Assembly: GCA_036785705.1 (NCBI GenBank)
Contig: JAWUZG010000051.1
Location: 17,140,501 to 17,204,500, forward strand
Source: Acanthornis magna
Taxonomy: Eukaryota; Chordata; Aves; Passeriformes; Acanthizidae
Direction: 5' to 3'
DNA: 64,000 bases
This document shows, piece by piece, positions 26,700 through 37,629 of this stretch (positions are counted from its first letter, which is position 1; every line of letters begins with the position of its first letter). A program made the translations under genes and the position numbers. The notes beneath the pieces are model-generated. The model did not search any database, was not told where the DNA came from, and saw only the letters and a list, made by a program, of their open reading frames with translations.

Positions 26700-27519
26700 T
26701 CTCACCTCCTCCGTATATAAACAAAACAGAAACGTGAGAACAGTGGGCTGGAGATGGAGCTGCGGAAAGTGAAGTTGGAAGGATTAATTATGTAATACGC
26801 CCCCTCTCCCGCCCTTACCCACAGCAACACGAGTGAGGTAAACCCGATCCTCCCAGCTGACAACTCAGAACTAGAAAGTGCCCGGAGGAGTGAAAGCAAA
26901 ATAAACGTGTGGGGAAGGTGGCGATGCACTCCTACAGAGGAAGATGTCATTAGGAAAAGGCTAAAAACAAGTTCAAATCACCTTTAGCCTCTTCCCTTCC
27001 CTCCCCAGCAAGACCTCTCCCTCCGCCTCTTCCCCTCTCCTCCCCCCAGCTCCTCCTCCCCCCTTTTCAGCAGGAACTGCAGCCGGATCGGGGCTATATT
27101 CCTACAGTTCACGGCTATCCGACGGAGTGTGGATCCTCCCGAAAAACTTCCAGTAAAACAGGAGCTGGGAGCACACACACGAGAAGATATATTAAGAAAG
27201 CAGGTTTGCTACTTAACTCGGAGGAAAGAAGCTGGAGCAGACTTCTTCGGTTGCTCTCTAAGAGCCTTGCCGAGAGTCCTTGCAAAGAAAAGTGTTGCTG
27301 ATTCAAAAGAAGAGGAGGGATGGGGAAGAGAAAAAAAATTGTGCATGTCTGTGTGAGGGAGACAACGTGTGTGTGCGTACGTGTGAATGCGTGCTTGTGT
27401 GTGAGAGGGTGTAGGCGACGGGTGGGGGGAGCTTGAAATTATATTTTTTTTCCTACGAAAGACACGTGAATGCAATTCCCAGTGAGGGGCACCAAGCTCT
27501 GCCCAAGAGCAGAAGGGGT

Positions 27520-27627
27520 AGGGAGAGGGAAGGGGAGAAGAGAGGGAAGGGAAGAGGAGAGGGAAGGGAAAAGGAGAGGGAAGGGGAGAGGGGGGGAGGA
27601 GGGAGGGAGAAGGAGGAGGAGAAGGGA
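27520..27627 (+). repeat. 108-nt uninterrupted polypurine tract (GGGA/GGAA-rich)
   Basis: Every base from 27520 to 27627 is A or G, built from imperfect GGGA, GGAA and GAGG units, with a G7 run near its right end. It lies about 0.6 kb upstream of the PRMT8 start. Such tracts can form intramolecular triplexes and several G-runs are spaced closely enough for a quadruplex. Confidence 0.9.
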
Positions 27628-28034
27628 TTTCTATTTCAGAAGACATTCATAGAAAGAGAGTGGCAAATTCTGTGACCGTCTTTAAAGGAAGTGTCCTGGG
27701 ACATAGAGAGAAAGAAAGAAGCCCTAAGAAGGAAAATAAAGGGCTATGATTTCCTTGTCCTGTTGCTTTGTCTCTGGCTCCCTCTGCCTCTGGAAGAGTA
27801 GCCACAGGACACAAAGATGCCCAGCTGGTCACTGCACGCCCAAGTTCAGTTTAGCGGGTGCTTCTCTCCTGTTTAGCCTGACTGCTTTCTCTGAAGGGGA
27901 GGACTCATAGCCCGACAGCCTTTTAGTTTAACCTGAAGAGTGTGTGCCGCCTCTCTCTGCCCACCCCAAGAACTCGCTGGAGGTGGAGGAGAGGGGAGAA
28001 AGAGGAGGACTTGAAAGTGCCTGAGGAGCTCCCG

Positions 28035-28091
28035 ATGCTAAGAGGAGACAAACATTCCTGTGGACGACGCAGAAAGGACAAAGCTGACTGA
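28035..28091 (+). other. Upstream ORF in PRMT8 leader (18 codons)
   Basis: ATG at 28035, weak context (C at -3, C at +4), runs 18 codons to TGA at 28089-28091, in a different frame from PRMT8 and ending 127 bp before Met1. It is the only ATG between about 27880 and the main start. It would be in the mRNA if transcription starts upstream of 28035, which is likely but unproven. The peptide resembles nothing I know; any role would be as a translational brake. Confidence 0.45.
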
Positions 28092-28218
28092 TTTATTGCT
28101 GTTTTCCATATTTTTTTTTTTTATCTCCCTGTCCTTTGGCGCACACCAGTGTTTGGAGATCTTTGAAAACACAAACCAAAACACCAGCCCCGAAGCCCCA
28201 ACCCCTTGGCTAGCTCTT

Positions 28219-28293
28219 ATGGGAATGAAACACTCCTCCCGCTGCCTGCTCCTAAGGAGGAAAATGGCGGAGAACGCTGCCGACAGCACGGAG
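28219..28293 (+). CDS. PRMT8: PRMT8 coding exon 1 (residues 1-25)
   Basis: First coding exon of protein arginine N-methyltransferase 8, a type I PRMT that makes asymmetric dimethylarginine from SAM. It is known in mammals as a brain-enriched enzyme held at the plasma membrane by N-myristoylation. The exon encodes a peptide beginning MGMKHSSRCLLLRRK: Gly2 is the myristoylation site, Cys9 is a possible palmitoylation site (inference), and basic residues follow. Start choice: reading back in frame from this ATG there is no other ATG before the stop TAA at 28039-28041, so this is the first in-frame AUG. The exon ends at a strong donor, GAG|GTGAGT, at 28293/28294, phase 0. Kozak context at Met1 is weak (C at -3, G at +4). 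Length (25 codons) matches the human exon as I remember it, with Asp for Glu at residue 22. Confidence 0.96.
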
Positions 28294-28900
28294 GTGAGTA
28301 AGGATGCGAGCCGGAGCCGGCGCCCGCGATCCCCCCGACCCGAGCTCTGATCCCTCGGCAGAAGCAGCAGTAAGTGCAGAAGAACTTCCCCGGCCCCTCC
28401 GGCCAGCTCCTGCCTGCCGTGCTGCTATGGTTTCCTGCATTTGCCCCCCTTTCCCCCCCGGATCCCTCCGTTGCCCGCAGGCAGAGAACTTTGCCCGGCG
28501 CCGAGCCCTGCAGGCGCTCGGGGCTGCCCGGGGCCGCCGCTCCCCGGCTGCTTCCCGGGAAGTTGGGCGGCCATGCGCAGCGGAGGCTCGGCGGGCACGG
28601 CGGGGCTGGGGGCAGCGGGGCGGGCGGCGGCGGTTCGGTGTTGGAGAGGCCGAAAGGGACAGAGCGGCTCTTGCGGCAGCACCTTGGCCAGCTCCCCGTG
28701 CTTGCGGCCGCCAGCCTTGGCTGGGATCATTTGGGGGTACTTTGGGAGCATCCGTGTCTCTGCTGCATCCTGGATATTACCAAGCGGAGCTGCCCGAGGT
28801 GGGGGCTGTCCGGCTGGCCTGGGCAGTGCCGAAAATAGCTTTGCACTGCCTTCAGGCCGGGAGGGTACCCTGCGAGCTCTCAGGTTTTCTGCAAGAAATC
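28240..28900. promoter_or_regulatory. PRMT8: CpG island over PRMT8 exon 1 and start of intron 1
   Basis: CpG dinucleotides, rare elsewhere in the window, are dense from the second half of exon 1 to about 28900. A GC box (GGGGCGGG) lies near 28617-28624 and a CATGCGCA NRF1-like half site at 28572-28579. Long open frames on both strands here are a by-product of high GC. The island lies mostly downstream of the start codon. CpG-island promoters often extend into intron 1, so this is consistent with the PRMT8 promoter; an extra start site inside it is possible. Confidence 0.75.
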
Positions 28901-31869
28901 CACCCCCCCCCGCCGCTCCCCCACCCGTTACCTTCTGCTTCCTCAACATTGGGGCTGAGCAGCCCCTCTTTACTTGTCTGGGGCTGTCTTGACCTCACTG
29001 AGACTTCTCAAGGGATACAGCAGTGTGCGAAGTCTCAGGTCTGGAAAAGCAGAGGATGCAGGATGCAGTCCCAGCATCTCTGGGAGCATGTGAGAAGGAG
29101 ACAGGCGAAAGTGCGAGCGTGTGCCAAACTCGCTGTTTCTATTAATAGCCTGTGCCTAGCACTCTGACTGAACACTTAACACATGCTTAAGCGAGATGCA
29201 GCACAGCCATGCACAGACCCCACGGACACTGCACCCCGAACAACTTTACAGCTTTGCCCTTGCACGGGCGTCACTGAACCTGCTCCCCAGTTACCCTGCA
29301 GAGGTAATAAAGAGCAAAAGCTGCTGTGAACACATGACTATTCCATTCTTTATTATTTCCACATCTCTGACAAATGTCTCCTCCTTTCAGTTAGTCCTCC
29401 CAGTAGGTGTCCTGCTCGCTCATGAATTCCGCATTTCTCTTCCTAATAGTGTTGTCTCTGCTTGACCTTCATAAATATGCCTCCTTTGCCATGCCAGGTG
29501 AAGAGCCAAATTTTCTTAAATGAATATGATGTAAGCACTAAATCAAAGAACATGCCTGATACTGCACTACAACCCCATAGAGCACTGTCTGCAGAAGAGG
29601 CATCTATAAATAGCGAGAAGTCTGGCTGCACATCTGTAAACTGTCGTAGTCCTGACAGCACATATTGCATTATAGGTCCCAGGATCCCAGGACGGGATTG
29701 CAATGAGAAATGTGCAAGCACAGACAGTTCCTTTCAAAGCCATTTTTTTTTCAATGGAAATTGTTTTTAGACAGGGAGAATAGGTGAAAAGGCTCTTTAA
29801 AGATTCCACTTCTGTTTCATTCACTCTTGGCACATTTTTGGTGTTTAATCAAATTTTCCTGCTTGTGCAGTGCTGCACACACTGCAATGATATTTTATGG
29901 AATAGGGTTTTTTCAACAACAGATTCATTCCAGTGCTGCATACAAGTTAGGAGAATATTAAAATGCTGTGCTTCGTCTCCTCAGAGTATCAATCAGTGAC
30001 AGACTTGTGAAATGAGAGTGAAAATATTGCAGATTAGGCATATCCTGCTGCACTGCTACCTTCAGAAAATCAGAAGGGATAAATTTGTAACCCCGCCTAG
30101 ATTTTTTCTATTTTATTGGTGTTCATATTTCTGATATGTGCTAAGAGAAGTTGTCTGTCTGCATATGTGCAGAGGTAGAAGTGCACCAAGCAAAATATGC
30201 CAAGACCTTTGAAGCTCTTTTACTTGTCAAGCATCTATATTTAGCAAAGTCATATGATACCAGTTTGACCTTCAAACCTGTATTTCTCTAACTTTCTCCT
30301 GAAGTTAACAAATACCTGCGACAGAAGGAATGCAGGACAAAATATCTCACTTTTGGACTTACTACAGTGTCAGACAATATTAGGAATTGGGATAAATCTG
30401 CTTCATTTGAAACAAATGGGGTACCAGTAATAGTCATTGTTTGATACAAAATTTCTGAAGAATTTTAATGTCACGGTTATATAGACATGATATTAAAAAA
30501 ATTAGCTGTAATGAGAGATGAAGAATTATATCATTTAACAACTGGTCAGAATGCCCTACCACCAAATTATTCCAAAGACCTTCTGCTTGTTAATTAGATT
30601 GATTTGACCCAATTTACTTATGTTACAACTTCATAGTATGTTTTTTATGTTTCAGATTTTTTTTTTAATCTACCAAAGCTAAAAGCCTTAGTCAAAATTT
30701 TGGTCAAATATGGCAAGTATACTCTTTCAGTAGTAAGGCAGTTTAAAACAATCCATTAACTGAAGGAATGTGGAAACTGCATGAGAAACTTTTTATTCCC
30801 TTGACTACCCTCTGTTGCCCATAGTGCTTTTTCTTCAGCTTAAAGAGCTTAAAGAAATGATGACAACAGGCATAGACAAGGGAAAACAAAGCTACAGTAC
30901 GACAAAATTCACTATTCCCTCAAGCAAAAACACAAGAGAGTAGAAAAGCAATTGCTCACTAGCATTAATTTCCAATCAAGGAAGACACCTCATGTTACCA
31001 GGAAACTTAGAGGAATGCACTCCCATGGTCCCAGGCTGTACAGACATTTACATCACCAGTATCCTCATAGCCTTATATCTTGATATAAAACATGGTCAAG
31101 TGAGTCAAAGTATTGCCACAGGTGCTGTTGGGCTGTTCTGATCAGAATATCAGAACTATCAGGATAGTTTTGCAATTTTATTTCACTGATAACAGCATGA
31201 TATCAGCCTATCTGCCAGAGTTTAAGTAGGACCAGTGGTTTGTTGTATGTGTTAATATTACCCCAAGAATACACAGTGCTTTGTATGAAAATAAAAGTCA
31301 AGAGGAATAAAACTATTTTTCTATTTAGACCTTCACTGAGTGTCATGGGGTCCCACTAATAGGAAACTTGCCAGAATGGTTTCAGATCCGTGTCTGGAGC
31401 ACACAAGGAAAAAAAGATTTTTTTTTTTTTCTTTATTGCCTGTGGCCATCCCATGAATTTTAAGAGATGTTCCATAGGAACAAAAGCTGTAGAATCTCTC
31501 CTTAAGATATAAAAATGAACCTCTGTATCTTTAGTCACGAAAGGAGACTTGTCTAAATAAAACAGGACTGTTTGCATAAATAACAGATGCAGAATTGTGT
31601 TCTCTGCAAATAATTAAAGACACTCTGACAGAAAACAAAGTAAAAGAGAAACTGTTCTTTGTAGAACATACGCACAACAATTCTGCAAAATTCATGGTGC
31701 TGACCTGCTGTAGATTTGGGTTCTGGGTTTTTTTATTTTAAATGTATTAAATTGAATCCTTATCAATAGTAGGCCTGATATCAGTGATGGGGAAAAAAAC
31801 CTGAAAGAGGTGTGATTTCACAAGATGTGTTCCTGAATGTAACTTGTGAACCTATGCCAGGTGAAGGAA
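28901..31869. other. Intron 1 sequence, nothing recognised
   Basis: After the CpG island the sequence returns to AT-rich intron with no repeat I could name. Confidence 0.55.
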
Positions 31870-32224
31870 ATAGAATCACAAAATCATAGAATAGTTTGAG
31901 TTGGAAGGAAACTTTTAAGGTCATCTGCTCCCCCCACCTTGCCATGGGCCAGACATCTTCAACTTGATCAGGTTTCTCAGAGCCCCATCCAACCTGACAT
32001 TGAATGTTTTCAGGGATGGGGCATCAACCACTTCTCTGAGCAATCTGTACCAGTATTTCACCATCCTCATTGTAAAAAATTTCTTCCTTATATCTTGTCT
32101 ATATATAAGTCTAGTCTAAATCTACCCTCTTAGTTTAAAACCATTATGCCTTGTCCTGTCAACAACAGGCCCTGCTAAAATGTTTGTCCCCATCTTTCTC
32201 ATAGACCCCTTATAAGTACTGACA
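31870..32224 (-). mobile_element. CR1 LINE 3' end, about 355 bp
   Basis: Well preserved: ATAGAATCACAAAATCATAG, then CTTGCCATGGGCCAGACATC, AACCTGACATTGAATGTTTT, TCAACCACTTCTCTGAGCAA, CATTATGCCTTGTCCTGTCA and CCCTGCTAAAATGTTTGTCC in canonical CR1 order. 5'-truncated as is normal for CR1. Any open frame across it is a shadow. Confidence 0.93.
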
Positions 32225-34137
32225 GTAAGCAATAAGTGCCAGGGTTTATGTGCACGTCAAACAGACTACATCTACATGTAGCAGGCTAGTGTCTGACTGA
32301 AACAATCCTAGAACTTGAAATTGCTCAGTAACTTCCTAAAAAGCATCTCTTGTACTGAAGACTTCGCAATGTCTGTAGAGAGATATGTTCCTGTCTCATT
32401 GCTAAGGATAGAGAGATTAGTTAATTAATTTATGGTAGCAAAATAGAGTCCTCCCTGAATGTGCTATTAGGCAAACCTTGGGCTTTGGTTAGGTTTGTGG
32501 TAACGTGCTTAATCGATGTGCTTCCTTAAACAGATGGACATAACTGATGCAGGATTATGTGATCCAGGTCAGCAAAAGTAACTAAATATTCTCTTATCAG
32601 AAGTGAGGAGATTACAGTGTCCTATCTGCATGAAATCCAGTCATACCACTACTGAGGGGGAAAAAAGATACAAAATCTGTTGAAACCATGAGCTTCTATT
32701 TGTGATTCATGAGTAGGAAGAGGGGTTTTTCCATAAATTGTCAAAGTACAAATGAACAGAAGCAGGGCAAGTGTGTGTGTAACAGAAAAGTGGACTGAAT
32801 TTATTCAGTAAAACTAAGTTTTGCTCCTGGTTATTGTGCTGGGTGATCTTGGAGATAGAATTTAAACCCTCTGAGCCTTCCCATTCATACTCTTGAATTC
32901 TGTGGTTTATTAGTGAAAGGTGGTGTAGAAAATTCTTATTTGGTGTTATAAAATTGTTTAGAACACCATAATGAGTGGGCGATGTTTACCCACGAGAGAA
33001 GTGGCACTGCAGCATGGTGTACGTCTTAGACTACCGGAAGTCAAGAGAGGTCTGGCCATGTGTCCCAGAGCCAGCTGTGGAGGCAGTTTATAACAAATTT
33101 CAGCCACATGCCTGTGTCACGTAACTTTGAACAGGAAACGTTGTGGGTTTGTGCAAGTAGGGTAGGTGAGCTATAGACATCAGACCACTGGCTCATGATC
33201 CAGAGGTTCTGCACTGCTGACCAGGCAGGCAGAAAGCTGACCCATGATGTCAGTGAAGAATCTTTCACTGTGGGTGCATTCCAAATTCCCGAGGGCTATA
33301 GAGGCAGCTCTGAGTTAAAACAGGGAATAGTCCACCTCCAGCACATTTTGATCCTTTACAGTGCTCCTCCTAGAACCAAGTAGCCCATGCTATTAGACTA
33401 GTACAAGGTAGTTCTAACATACTCATAGGGGCTTTTTTTGGTTTCTAGCCAATTCAAGCATGGGTGAGCAGAAATATGGCTCTGAGCCATCTTCTACAAC
33501 TTCAGCTGTGCAGAACATTAATTTAGCTGAAGATAGCTAAATTCCATTCCTTTCTCAAATTTAATACAAAGAGTTCAGGGCATTGACCATGATATTTTAG
33601 TCCCATTGAAGAAACAGATTTTAGCTGGCCTTAATAATAGAGATAGGATGAAGGAACACATGCTCAAGTGAAGAGTAACAGCAATCATTCAAACAGAGTT
33701 TTAAGATAAAGATAACTTACCATGGTTCATCTTCTGCCAGCATAAGATTGTTTTAGTGAGTAACATTTTAGTGTCAAGAAGACTGGGATTCTTAGAAAGG
33801 GTATGGTTCATATTGGTGACATCATGGGCCAAATAATATTGTGTTATTGTGCCAATGCTAAAAGGAATTCCATGCTAGTGAACAGGCTTTAATGACTTTT
33901 TTTTTGCAGCCTCAGTTTGTGAAAAGCACCAAATGCTTCAGAGAAGAGCTCAAGGAATTCTGTGGGTGATAGGTTTTGTAATTGTTCTACATCCACGTGA
34001 AAAGTGAGTTTAGCAAGACTGATTCACTTGCCTTCCAGAGCTCCATCCTCAGCCTGATTGTGAAAGATGAAGGCTTGTGCCCTTACTGGTAAAGGCAAAG
34101 CATAGAAATACATAAAGGTAAAAATGCATTGAGCTTT
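32225..34137. other. Intron 1 sequence, nothing recognised
   Basis: No repeat or exon recognised. 33000-33390 is a little GC-richer than its surroundings. Confidence 0.5.
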
Positions 34138-34230
34138 TAATAGTGGCATGGCAGAAATACAGACGTGTTGATTAGAACAAACTTCTGTAGACCACCTCAT
34201 GCAGCCTCACACCCAGTGTAGAACAGAACC
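34138..34230 (-). mobile_element. Short CR1-type 3' end, copy 1 of a local pair
   Basis: TAATAGTGGCATGGCAGAAA, then GACGTGTTGATTAGAACAAA and CTTCTGTAGACCACCTCATG; the first ~63 bp differ from the 36263 copy at only two positions. By analogy with that copy it is a CR1 3' terminus, but here the element body is missing. Confidence 0.7.
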
Positions 34231-35343
34231 TCTTTTCGTAAGGTTTTGCCTCAGCCTTTCTGATTTTGCAACAAAGTTCAGTCCCTTGACAGGTGAGGTA
34301 ATGAACAGCTGAAGGGAGTGAACGATGAAATTAATTGCTCCTGTCTCTGATTCTACAGAGAATCTTGTTACCGGCCATTCTGCTCACAAGCTTTAATTCT
34401 GTCTTTATTTAGATCTAGAAGTTTTGGATAAAATGGTCTTTTCCATATTTTTCTTTTTTTTTTTCTTTGCGAGTAACCTCTAAATAACAGAAGCAAGACG
34501 CACTGATCTCAAGGAAGCAAAGAGGAGATTACCCATTAAGTGGCTGAGTTGATGACCACAAGGGTGTCTTCCCCATGCCAGAGTGGAGCAATTGTTGATT
34601 AATCACAGCCTACCTGGCTCTTTCCAGTGTCCTTGAAAAGGCACTCACTGATTCTATGATTGAAGAGGTACAGTGAGGTCAAGGGTGATAGCTTTATATA
34701 TTTCTTATAAGCTAGGTTTGTTAGGTTCCAGTTCTGAAAAATAAAAAACCCCAAAATTTTTAAAGGCATGTAAAATGCTGTCTTTTCCATGATCTACAGA
34801 ATTATAGAAACAGAAACTCAGTTTATAAATCTGGAATAGAGAATCTATTTATCTTTATTTTACTGCATTAACAATTCTGAGATGTAGAGACCAAAATTGG
34901 AAATAGGCAGACTCATTTTCAGAAGCACTCACTGCCAAGTTCACTTTTCTAAAAATTCTGTTAAGTGCAGAAATTAAAGGTAATTTTACTTTGTATTTTG
35001 AGTGTGAAATACTAGGTGATCATAAATAAAATCTCAGTGTTTTTGCTTTCCAAAATGAAGAGAATATTTTAGTAATAAAACATTTGAAAAGATACTAAGA
35101 TGAGAACAAATTGTTTAGCTGAATTTTTTGACAGAGACACAATAAATAAGATGAGGAGAATACTATTCTCCCTCAGTTAAAATATCCTGTCCTGCAGTAC
35201 ATGCTCTTGGAAGTTGGTGTTTATTCAAGACTGTACCTGGGTCCTTTCCTCACAGAGGCAATTCTTGTTTAAAAAGAGGCATTACCACTTTTTCTAGACA
35301 TTGTTCACAGAAAAAGAGTTCCTTAAGCTCTTAAGCTTTTTTT

Positions 35344-35367
35344 GGGGAGGGGAGGGGAGGGGAGGGG
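35344..35367 (+). repeat. (GGGGA)n, G-quadruplex motif
   Basis: Five GGGG runs separated by single A bases, directly preceded by a T-rich run. The G-rich strand is the PRMT8 sense strand. Confidence 0.95.
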
Positions 35368-36262
35368 TGACCCACCTTGGACGAGCAGCATGGAGGTGGT
35401 TATTTTCTAAGACATTGTTTTATACCGTTGTTCTCCTCAGCTTTTCCTAGTGCCAAACTCGCATCATAGTGCAGTTGGCAAGCTTCCCATTCAGCATTCT
35501 GCTCGGTCTAGACCACACACTTCAGTTTCTAGCACTCTCCTTGTCCTGTCCCAAGGTACCAAGTTCACCTGAGACATCCTGCCCCAGTTCCTCTCCTGCC
35601 CTTTTTAAAAAGAAAAAGCAGTACTTCCCTCTCTTGTATCAATATGAGGACAGTAAACTGGTTGGGAAGCTGTAATGTGTCGTGGCCTCCAAGGAGCAGT
35701 GTTGAAGTGTTTCCTCAGTGGCCACAATGCGCACTTGGGGTCAGGGGTGACCTCACTGTTCTCCCATCCTTCTCGTCCTTTTTTGGCCAGAAAGTTTATG
35801 TTTCATTGCTTCCAAAGGACCAGGAGGGCTCAAAAATTATCTCAGAGCCCAGAATAATGTGTGACCAAGCCAGGGCCTTCCAACAACAGTCCACCAGTTA
35901 AAACTTATTTCTGCTTTGGACCTTAATTACTCATTTAGCTAGGAAGAGAGGAGATGTTGCCATGTGCTTCAGTTTCTAGTTTCATCCTTGTGCTATTCAT
36001 CAATCCGTTGTGAAATTTGACCCCAGCTTGGGATAAAGACCAGGTACTGATATTCCTTTCCTTAGTCACAAACAGGGAAGTAATTTACCCTTCATGTAAC
36101 TCATTCTGAACTACTTCTGTTTGAGGACCGTATATCTCATGATTGTGCCCTGTATTAGACATTAACCCGTCTGAAGTACAGAATATGTATATTTTTTTTT
36201 TTACTCTGAGATACGTTAGGATATATCAGGAGTAACACCACTGAGTCCTGTATAAATAGGGA

Positions 36263-36655
36263 TAATAGTGGCATGGCAGAAACACAGACGTGTTGATTGG
36301 AACAAACTTCTGTAGACCACCTCATGCTGAGACCACTCACACCGAGTGTAGAACAATCACCAGCATTAGATCACATTGGCCATTGCTGTCTCTGGCCAAG
36401 TCTTGAAAATCTCCAAGTGCAGAGATTCCACTGCCTCTTCCAGGGCTGCATAGACCTCTCAGTAGAGAAGTTTTTCTTCTTGTCCTATCTGAACCTCAAT
36501 AATTGCAGATTGTTACCTTTTCACGTCGTTATCTCGTCTGCTGCTATTTAGAATAGTTCACATCCATATTCTTTGTAACTATCTTTCAAGTACTTGCAGG
36601 CTACTATTAGATTGTCCCTTAGTCCCCTCTTTCACAAATCAAGTTTGGCACACAG
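36263..36655 (-). mobile_element. CR1 LINE 3' fragment, copy 2 of the local pair
   Basis: Left end is the 34138-like segment. It continues with GGCCAAGTCTTGAAAATCTC, CAGAGATTCCACTGCCTCTT, GTAGAGAAGTTTTTCTTCTT and AAGTACTTGCAGGCTACTAT, all in CR1 minus-strand order. Confidence 0.85.
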
Positions 36656-37342
36656 TAATCTTTTCTTACAGGTCATCTTCTCAGGCCCACAACCACTGTA
36701 TTAAAAGGCATCTTGCTTACCTCTTTTTAACTAAAGGTTGTGCAGAAATTGTTATGAGAATTGAAAGGAAGAATATTTTCCTAACTGAAAGAACTTAGCA
36801 GAAGACTAACTGATTAATGCATATGGCCAAGCAGTGTCAGTAAAGTGTGTTCTGCAGAAATCCCGTGTGACTGAGCCCAGCTGTGTATCTGGTATGTTTT
36901 ATACCTCAGTATTTTGTGTTAATAGTTTCATATTTTCCCTAAAAAGAGGCAACAAATCTAAAAAGCAGCACTGCTTCTTACCCACAGTTTGTATGTTTTC
37001 TAAGTGTACCTCGGGAACAGTTGTTTCAGGGGGAAATAAAATGAGACAGAGTTAGCCACATCACGGTATAGTTGTCTCCTTAGGAGGCACAAGGTTTTAA
37101 ACTTAATTAGGAGTAGCCACATTTACTGGGAACGGGGGGTGTTCAGCAGTTGCTAGGAATGCTTACCTATTTTTGAGCCTTAAAAAAAGTAAAGGCCAGC
37201 GTTAACCTTTCAGTTTCGTTGGCTTTGATAAAACCCAGCAGATGCTCTGCAAGCCTGAAGCAGAGCAAGGATGCAGAATAGTAGAACTGAGCTGCAAAAC
37301 AGTATTGGGCAGAGAAGACAAAAAAAGGGAACATATTTTACT

Positions 37343-37560
37343 GGGAAGGAAAGGAAGGGAGGAAGGAAGGGAGGAAGGGAGGAGGGGAGGAAGGGAGGAA
37401 GGGAGGAGGGGAGGAAGGGAGGAAGGGAGGAAGGGAGGAAGGGAGGAAGGGAGGAAGGAAGGAAGGAAGGAAGGAAGGAAGGAAGGAAGGAAGGAAGGAA
37501 GGAAGGAAGGAAGGAAGGAAGGAAGGAAGGAAGGAAGGAAGGAAGGAAGGAAGGAAGGAA
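37343..37560 (+). repeat. 218-nt polypurine (GGAA)n / (GGGA)n microsatellite
   Basis: No pyrimidine from 37343 to 37560. The first ~105 nt are a higher-order mix of GGAGGAAGG and GGAGGGG units; from about 37451 on it is pure GGAA, roughly 27 units. Open frames on both strands (Glu-Gly-Arg-Lys and Phe-Leu-Pro-Ser repeats) are artefacts. Confidence 0.97.
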
Positions 37561-37629
37561 TGGGGAAATATAGTCAAAATACAGAGAAGCAGAGGAACAG
37601 TAGAAATATTTACTTAAATTCATCATCCA

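Larger units (their letters stand above)
26700..28218 (+). promoter_or_regulatory. PRMT8: Probable PRMT8 proximal promoter and 5' leader
   Basis: Base composition rises from about 26.7 kb toward the start codon. The zone holds a TATATAAA-like site at 26713-26720, a pyrimidine-rich run at about 26990-27068 followed by TTTTCAG, a GT-rich stretch at about 27340-27412, and a polypurine tract at 27520-27627. Short upstream ORFs begin at 27817 and 28035. The transcription start cannot be fixed from sequence alone; the lack of an in-frame ATG between the stop at 28039 and Met1 fits a non-coding leader. It is inferred that the leader includes at least the last 180 bp. Confidence 0.5.

Noticed and set aside
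28060..28350. N-terminal extension of PRMT8 with a hydrophobic LLLFSIFFFFISLSFG stretch
   Set aside because: The frame is open upstream of Met1 but contains no ATG, only a GTG at 28060, and is closed by TAA at 28039. The hydrophobic run comes from a poly-T in the leader.
28304..29167. 287-codon plus-strand open frame in the CpG island, with overlapping long frames on both strands
   Set aside because: High GC suppresses stop codons in several frames at once; the translations are low-complexity Ala/Arg/Gly/Pro and it overlaps the exon 1 donor. No domain is visible.
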